The translations under genes and the position numbers were made by a program. This document shows positions 45,101 to 54,100 of a stretch of 64,000 nucleotides of DNA, one piece after another. The DNA lies in the NCBI GenBank assembly GCA_964017185.1, contig OZ024876.1, positions 14,323,726 to 14,387,725 of the forward strand, given 5' to 3'. Below the pieces are notes generated by a model. The model was given only the letters and a program-made list of their open reading frames with translations, was not told the DNA's origin and ran no database searches. The stretch is from Rugalucina vietnamica (taxonomy: Eukaryota > Mollusca > Bivalvia > Lucinida > Lucinidae). Every line of letters starts with the position of its first letter. Position 1 is the first letter of the stretch.

Positions 45101-48100
45101 GGGATGGTACTATCTGTGAAGTGAAAACAAAGGCTCTGATCAGCTTCACAGTGCGCCTTTGTTTTCCATATGAAAAGTGTTTGTTTTCTGTTGCGGCGGC
45201 TCAAATATTATGATTCAAAGGTAAAAATGAATTAAGGATATGTCAATTTTATTGAAAGGTTGAAGTTCCATAGCATATACAAACATTGCCTAGCAGTTAC
45301 GCCTAAACAAGTGTATCAGGATACAACAAATGACAAATTTACAATAAATGTTGAAAAAGGGACAGTTAATTAGCATATTTATTCATTTATTCATCAATAT
45401 ATTTATGTTTTATTTTGAACCATAGGGAAACAAAATATCAAAAGGAAGACATAAAATGTTATCCCATGAAATTAAGGTCCAGAGGTAAAAAATAGGTCAT
45501 GAGTCAGATTACCAGAAACAAAACAACTTGTTTAGGCCTAAAATTTGAAGCTACTCAAGCAACAAGGTAAAATTTGAGAAACAGATAAGACTTTCCGCTA
45601 TGTTAAATCATGAGAGTCTTTTTGTATTATTTCATTGTTTTCTTAGACACTTTTAGAGAAAACTTGTGTATGTCTCATATACTGATGGACTTAAATAATG
45701 CAACACTTTACATCAGTTATCATTTGTTAAAAACTGATTTGAAGTGAAACTGAAGCATAAAATAAACATGATATCATGAATCTCAACACCATACACAATA
45801 TTACTCCATTCAAATTTGTTTGCTGAATTCTTTGCTGAAGGTGCTGTCTTCAATGTCAGCAAGACATAACAGTGGCCACAAGAAAGGGGTTTTGTGAAAG
45901 CTAACCATCTCCGGTGAGAGCTAACAACCTAAAGCACAAGAAAAAGCAAAATAAACATTGGCCCTTTATTTCAATGTTGTTTAAGAGGCTAACATTTTTT
46001 GCTGACGTCAATAGTTAAGTGCTCAAAACAAAGAGGCATTCGGTTACAGCGACAAAACTTATTAGATTCTTATGTTAGTCCAGTGCCTGTATATTGTGTT
46101 CGAAAAGTTTTGAACTATTTTTTTTATTTTACACGCAAAATATAAGTTTTCTTGATAGACAATAACCTGATATAATTACCTTGTCTTCAATGCAAATGAT
46201 ATCTAACCAACAGCATTCGTTTGGGGTTTGGGGTTTCTTTCTAGAAATCATGTTGAAGATTTTTTTTCCTCCGCATTGACCTATTATGCACTTTATTTTT
46301 ATTGAATTTGGGTAACGCTTGAAATCCAACAGTATAGCGTTAATCACTGACACTGGCATTTTGATTTTGGTATTGAAGTTAAGCATACTGATTTTACTTT
46401 TCAGTTCAACATATGTGTTTTGGAAAAATCCTGTATTCTGAGAGGAAAAATTGAAGATGCAAGTGTTGCTTTTTTAAAGTCTGTGAGTATAGGTTTTGGA
46501 ATGAGCTATTAGCAGGTTTTCTGATCATGATTCATGTCAAACCGCGCCTCATCTGTTTCCTAATCATAAAAATATTTGAGCCACTGCATGAGAAAACCAT
46601 CATTTTCCGAACAGGTCCGACACAAACCATTGTCCTATCTATGGGGCAAAAAAAAAAGACGATGATCAGCTGTGCAGTTACTGCACAGCTGATCTGTGCC
46701 TTTGTTTTTCGCATATGCAAATACTGGTTTTCTTATGTGGTGGTTCATTTATGAATATAAAGCCACTGCATGACAAATGACACAATTTTCTCCGACAAGT
46801 GAAAACAAAACGAGTCTGTTCAACCACAGAGGGCATTTAATTGCAATTTCAGATCTTGAGAATGTAAAAGAATTTTTTCTACAAACATCAATATTACTGA
46901 CCATAGTGTGTACAGTCTCTTAACTCCAAATATCTACTTTGGTCATTAGCCACCCATGATGCAAGTGGCAATAAAAACCAAATATTATCATAAACAATTT
47001 TAGTCCAGTGGTCTCAGGTAATGAACCTTTTAGATTTGCATGTATACACATAAATGACCATACGAAATCCTTCATTCATAAGCAATTTCAACCATTGAAA
47101 ATGCATTTTCTATCAACTTTTTATGACTATAAGCTGCAGCCAAACCAAGCAACAGCTAAACCCTGTCAGTGGAAAAGCATGCTCACCCACAAAGGGTAGT
47201 TTACTGTGCTATATATGCAACACTTCCTAACTTCACCAGCTTAACCGAGTTGGAAATTTGCATATCTGTTTATAGCACACCATTCCACTACTTCCCCCTC
47301 CGAGAAGACTCTCCTCAAGTTTTGGCCTGGCAACTACACTCAGTGGCCATAAATGAGTTCCCACAGTGAAAAAATGCAAGTTTTTTAAGTCAAATTTTTG
47401 GGTTTTAATATTAATTATAATTGTATTTTAAAACTTATCTTCTCTTCTTACATACCATTGTAAAGCAGAATTACTTAGGAATAAATTCTTGCTGACCATA
47501 ACTTTGGTTTTAGATTCTTTGCTGGTTGCTAGGCAATATAAGGACATGACTGAAAAATGGATACCAGTTCAACTTAAATGGTGGCCATGGTAACATATAT
47601 GTAAACACCTGGTCGATTTACTACTGAAAGTTAAGATTATGTATTGAACTTTATATAGAAATAAGTTTGGACTTGATGGAACCAGGCAAACAGAAACTGC
47701 AGCCTTTTAAACTTAAACGTTGGTTTTTGACATGAAAAAATCACAAAATTAACATGTGAGTCAATGGGAGTGTCAATGTTCTCAGAATTTCTGCGGCAAT
47801 TAAACTAGTGCCACTTTAAACTTCATTATTTTAAAACCTCCATGAAGTGACTTTTACATAAGAGCCTTATATCTTACCCTTCATCTCACAAAATATCAGG
47901 TGATAATATTCCCCACTGTTACCATAGCAACCACATACAGGAGACTGATGCTCCATTTTAGGTAGTGTTCTAAAATTGCTTAGCAACCAATTCCTTTTTC
48001 ATCATAAATGAGATAAATATTTTAACTTTGCTTGGAAATGTTTTCCCTACATGTTGGTATGTAATATGATAATATAAAAATTGACTAAACTAGAATTGTC

Positions 48101-51100
48101 AGAGGATCTGACTATAGCCCTGCTTCAGAGCTTTTTTCCAGGGTGAGAAAAACTATAACAGGTAACAATCCCAAGCTAGATCTTGTTAATGTTGATGCAC
48201 GTAAAAAGATTGGTAAGATTCTGTCAATTCGTTCTCAAGATATTGAACGGAAACGAAATTCTGACGTCAATCAAGGGCCGTAACTCCCTCAAATTTAGCG
48301 AAAAATGATGGGCAACAATCCCAAGCTAGATCTTGTCAATGTTGATGTGCATACAAAATTTGGTCAGATTCTGTCAATTCATTCTCTAGATATTGAGCGG
48401 AATCAAAATTCTGACGTCAATCAAGGGCCGTAAATCTGTCAAAATTTTGCGAAAAATGACTGGCAACAATCCCAAGCTAGATATTGTCAATGTTGATGTG
48501 CATACAAAATTTGGTTAGATTCTGTCGATCTGGGAACTCATTTATGGCCACTGAGTGTACATGGATGAGACAACTCCAGTCCGGCAGTTGTCATTATCCC
48601 ACTGCTGCCACCAAATGCAACGTGAGCTGAACCAAGCAACAGCTAAACCCCGTCGGTAGAAAAGCATGCTCATCTACTTAGGGTGGTTTGCTGTGCTATT
48701 TATGCAGTATAAGTGGACACCCCACTTCCCCCGCAAAATCATAGGGAAAGTGGGGTAAAGTGCGTCAGTGAGACAAGAGACTGTACACAGTATGACAAAG
48801 GTGCTTATCAGCAAATAGTGCAGCTTTTTCCTTTGCATTTTGAAAATAACAATTAAGTACATTTTCTTGAGGTGCTTCAATTAAGATTTGTCATGCAGTA
48901 GATATTAAGAGAAAATTTGAAATAGAAAAAATGGGAGTCATTATAAAAGCTTTCCTTAAACCAAGCAAGAAAACAAATGAGCCGCCGCATGAGAAAACCA
49001 ACAATCTGCATAGGCGAAAACAAAGCCGCAGATCAGCTGTGCAGTAACTGCACAGCTGATCAGCGGCTTTGTTTTCGTTGCACGGATAGTACAATCCCTC
49101 TTCTTCTTAAATCCAAAATTTCAAGCATCTAGCCTTTTCATGAAGATGTACGGCCTGGTTTGTGTCGAACCTGTTCGGAAACCCAAATTGTTTTCTCATG
49201 CACAGGCTCAAATGATTGCGCACCCAGCCAAAAATCAGACTGGCATCTGTCCTATACAAATCTTCATCACCCAAAATCTCAATTTTACAAAATGAAAATT
49301 TACCTTTTTAATTTTCTTTATTTCATCTGTTTCTTCCTCCATGTGGTGGTTCGATGTTCTGTCTTTCTTAAACTTCTGAAGCTACATTACAAAAACATGC
49401 CTAAATACATTGAGCAGCATCATGACACAATTTTGGATTAAGGTAGAAATGAAATTGTAGTGAAAACAAAGGCACTGATCAGCTGTGCAGTTACTACACA
49501 GCTGATCTGCGCCCTTGTTTTTGCATAGGCAAAAATCTGTTTTTTTTTTCTAAACAGTGAAATTTAAAGCTGCAAAACTGACAAATCTTAGTACCATGTA
49601 CAATTCTTTTTTTTTTTCTCATATTTCAAGACTGTTATAACAAGTACCAACTATTTATGTTTTGGAGCAAACTTCGTATATAATTTTGCTCTACCTAAAT
49701 CTGAAATTCTCAAGCCTCTTTTGAGCCTTTTATCCATCTCCTATTGTTGTACAGTCAATTATATTATGTTAGATCCAGCCAAAACAAGGTGATTCTAATG
49801 TGTATACTCACTATCTATGTTTTGAAAGAAAAATTAAAAATAATGGTCTAGTATATGAGCCACGTCATGAGAATACCGGATTTTTGCCTATGCGAAAACA
49901 AAGGCGTAGATCAGCTTGGCAGTAATTGCAAAGCTGATCAGTGTCTTTGTTTTCGCTATAGGGATAGTACAATTCCTTTCCTTTTTTTAAATCCGAAATT
50001 TCAAGCTTCTATCCATCCTCTGTAGCTGCGCAGGCTGGTTTGTGTCGGACATGGTCGGAAACCCCAAAGACCGGTTTTCTCATGTCACGGCTCATATTCC
50101 CTTTACCATCCCAGTTTTACTGATAAACATACCTCAGCCTTGAGTTTTTTAACCTCCGCGACAAGTTCCTCCGTCTGTTGAACATAGTGCCACTTGGCCT
50201 GTCTCTCACTCTCCAGAATCTGGATAATGTGGAGATGTTTTTGTTCAAGTTCTTCTTTCTGTTCCACAACTTTACTATAGCTGCAAATTAGACAATAATA
50301 CGAATAACAGCTGCAAATTATACAATAATACGACTAATAGCTGGAAATTAGACAATAATATGACTAATACCTGGAAATTAGACAATAATACAACTAACAC
50401 CTGGAAATTAGACAATAATACGACTAACAGCTGGAAATTAGACAATAATATAATAGCTAGAAATTAGACAATAATATGACTAATACCTGGAAATTAGACA
50501 ATAATATAACTAATAGCTGGAAATTAGACAATAATTTAACTAATAGCTGGAAATTAGATAATAATACGATTAACAGCTGGAAATTAGACAATAATACAAC
50601 TGCAGTGTAATAGCTAGAAATAAGATAATAATACGACTAACAGCTGGAATTAGACAATAATATGACCAATACACAACCTCGCTTGACCGGACACAAATCC
50701 ATGCTAACCTACATGTACAATAACCAGGCCAAACGGGTTATACAACTTTTTACATTTGGTAACCTTGACATCTACTAGTAACATAAACATCGCGTTTAAT
50801 TACAATGTGCGCACCTCTGATCAATATTTTGTAACAGATGATTTACACATTTTTCCTGTTTCAGGTACTACCAATCCATCAGTTGATTCACCAACTACAC
50901 AGAACTTGTACATTATGTTGATAAAGTGTAGATCTATATTTTTAAATAAGAGCTGTCGCAGGACAGCATGCTCAACTGCTTCTGACCTTTGTCAAACATA
51001 GGGCCAAACTCGACCTGTAACCCAAAGCATTATGCTCATACATCCTTTTGCCTTGATGTTATACAGAACAAAATCACTGAACCATGACAGTTAACTATAA

Positions 51101-54100
51101 CTTATAACTACTGAAGGTTTAAACGTCTCAATCATATTGTACATGAAGTATGTTAATACACCAACTGAGTGCCGAGATACAAGGCAAAATCATTGAACCG
51201 TGAAATAAGCTCACACTGACCTATAAGTACTTTAGGGTCAAAGGTCTTATCATATTTACTCATAATAATAAAGACGTATGAAAATATACCAAATGAGTGT
51301 CAAGTTATAAGGCAAAGTCACTGAAGCATGAAATTAGGTCACAGTGACCCAGGAATACTTTAGGGTCAAAGGTCTTGTCATACGCAAACATAATGTGAAA
51401 GAAATATGTTCATATACCAAAAGAAAACCGAGATAAAAGGCAAAATCACTGAACCATGTAATCAGGTCACAATGACCTAGGACTACTTTAGGGTCAAAGG
51501 TCTTGTCATACACAAACATAGTGTGAAAAATTATGTTCATAAACCAATTGAGTGCAAAGATATAAGGCAAAATCACTGAACCATGAAATTAGGTCACAGT
51601 GACCTATAAGTATATTGTGGTCAAAGGTCTGTTCATACTCACTCATATAATCTGAAGGAAGCATGAAAATATAATAACTGAGTGTCAAGATGTAAGGCAA
51701 AATCACTGAAGCATGAAATTAGGTCACACTGACCTATAAGTATATTGGGGTCAAAGGTCTAATCAAACTAACTCATAATCTGGATGAAGTACGAAAATAT
51801 ACTAATTGAGTGTCAAGAAATAAGGTAAAATCACTGAACCACGAAATTAGGTCACAGTGACCTATAAGTTTATTGGGGTCAAAGCTCTGGTCATACTCAC
51901 TCATAATCTGAAAGAAGAATGAAAATATACTAATTGAGTGTCAAGATATAAGGCAAAATCACTGGACCATGGAAAGTAGGTCAACCAACAGTAACCGTCA
52001 TGGCACTAAGTTAGTGTCACTAAGTTAATAGATGAATGACCAAGCATCTTCCTAAGTTGTTTCTATTTAGAAATAAAAGAAAAATATTTTCAGAGAGTTC
52101 TAGATTTTGACCCCTAGCCCCACCCCCTTGACTCGGACCCAGAGGTCGGATGTCATGGAACCTAAAGTGTATGAAGTATGAATGCTTTATGATAAGTTGT
52201 TGTCAAGATATGGACTCTTTGTTAAAGTTACACAGTAGTACATCCATTTTTTACACTGTTCTAGTTTTTAACCTCTAGCCCCACCCCCAGGCATGGATCG
52301 AGGAATCTGATGCTATGAAATGAAACTCAACCCTACAGGGTACCTATGGTCCAAGTACAAAAGCTCTCAGATAAAAGGTTTTCAATATATAGACTTCTAG
52401 AATACTATATCACAGAAAAGCCATTATTAATAATGTTCTAGATTTTAACCTCTAGCCCCACCCCCTGGCATGAACCTGGGGATCCGATGCAATGGAATGA
52501 AAGCCAACCCTCTAAGGTACCTATGGTCCAAGTTTGAACTCTCTTTGGTAAGTAGTTGCCAAGATCTGGACTGCTAGAAAACTTTGACGCAGTACAGACA
52601 ATTTTTTATAGTGTTCTAGATATAAACCCCCAGCCCCACCCCCGGGATGGACCCAGGGGTCCGATAACATGTAATGAAAGCCAACCCTCCAAGGTACCTA
52701 TGGTCCAAGTTTGAACCCTCTATCATAAGTAGTTGCCAAGCTGTGCACTTCTAGAAAACTTTGACGCAGTGTGCGGGAACGGGAACGGGAACTAGAACGG
52801 GAATGCGGTCGACCAAGGTGACTACAATAGCTCTTTGCACTTTGTGCAGTCGAGCTAAAAAAAACACACAAAAAAAATTCTTCATGAAAAAAAAAAAAAA
52901 AAAAAAATGAAGACTAATAGCTGCAAATTAGACAATAATACGATTAACAGCTGCAAAAGACAATGATATGACTAGCAGCTGGAAATTAGACAATAATGCA
53001 ACTAGTAGCTGGAAATTAGATAATATTATGACTAATAGCTGGATATTATAGGAATGAATTTTATTTTTGTTGATTTTTTTGTAAACTCAGGCGAATCACT
53101 CACAAACTAAATAAAGCTTGAAGGGCATTAAAGTTTGTGAGTGATTCGCCTGAATTTACACATCGATAAAATCAACAAAAATAATAATTCATTCCTTATA
53201 ATTCCAACTCTTGTCTCATTACCCTGCATTTGTCTACATTGATTTATTTTTTTATAGCCAGCAGAAGGAAACTAGAGCAACTAGAGCAAAACGGATCTTC
53301 TTGAGGCAGCCATCTTGAAAATTTCCAAAGCATAGAAATAGAAATTTTTCAAGTAATAGAAGCTATAACTGGCTTGCAATAGGCAGGCTGTAAAAGCGGG
53401 GGCTTTACAACATCTCCGCTTCATTCAAAATTGTTCTTTTGGGAGACAATATCGCCGTCTGGACCAATAGAAAGACATATCGATTTTGAACTGGAGCTCG
53501 GAACATTGGAAAATCAAACGTCAAATTTCAACACACAACAAGAAGATTAAAACACTTACCGTACGATGTTCTGTTAATAGAAAAAGCGCCCATGTTAAAA
53601 AAAATTCCAAAACGTGTTCATCCATTGTTTTTATAACGTTTAGATTTGGTGATGTCAATGTTTCATTGAAGAAACGTCACATAATCATGTAACGTCGCGC
53701 CGTTTTTAAGGTGAAAACAGAGTATTCTTACGCATTGCTTTTATCGAAGTCAAAAAGTCTTCCAAAAAAACGATCAGATTGTAGGAAGTTAGTAAAGTTG
53801 GAATTATTAGACAATAATATGACTAATAGCTGGAAATTAGACAATAATATGAATAATTGTTGGAAATTAGACAATAATATGACTAACAGCTGGAAATTAG
53901 ACAATAGTATGACTAACAGCTGGAAATTAGACAATAATATGACTAATAGCTGGAAATTAGACAATAATACGACTTATAGCTGGAAATTAGACAATAATAT
54001 AACTCAGTAGTAAAAGCCGGCTTTGAAGATATAATAATTTTTTACATGTGTCTGAATAGTACAAACGAACTGGCGGGGTTACAACCTTCGATACCGATCC

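Noticed and set aside
53573-53641. Alternative first exon of RASGRF ([12 protein letters not shown]...) with a strong donor
   Set aside because: Splicing to the next known exon from this phase gives an immediate stop. No independent support.
53711-54010. 99-codon frame with repeat [10 protein letters not shown] and its antisense counterpart
   Set aside because: A by-product of the 30-bp minisatellite, whose period is a multiple of three.
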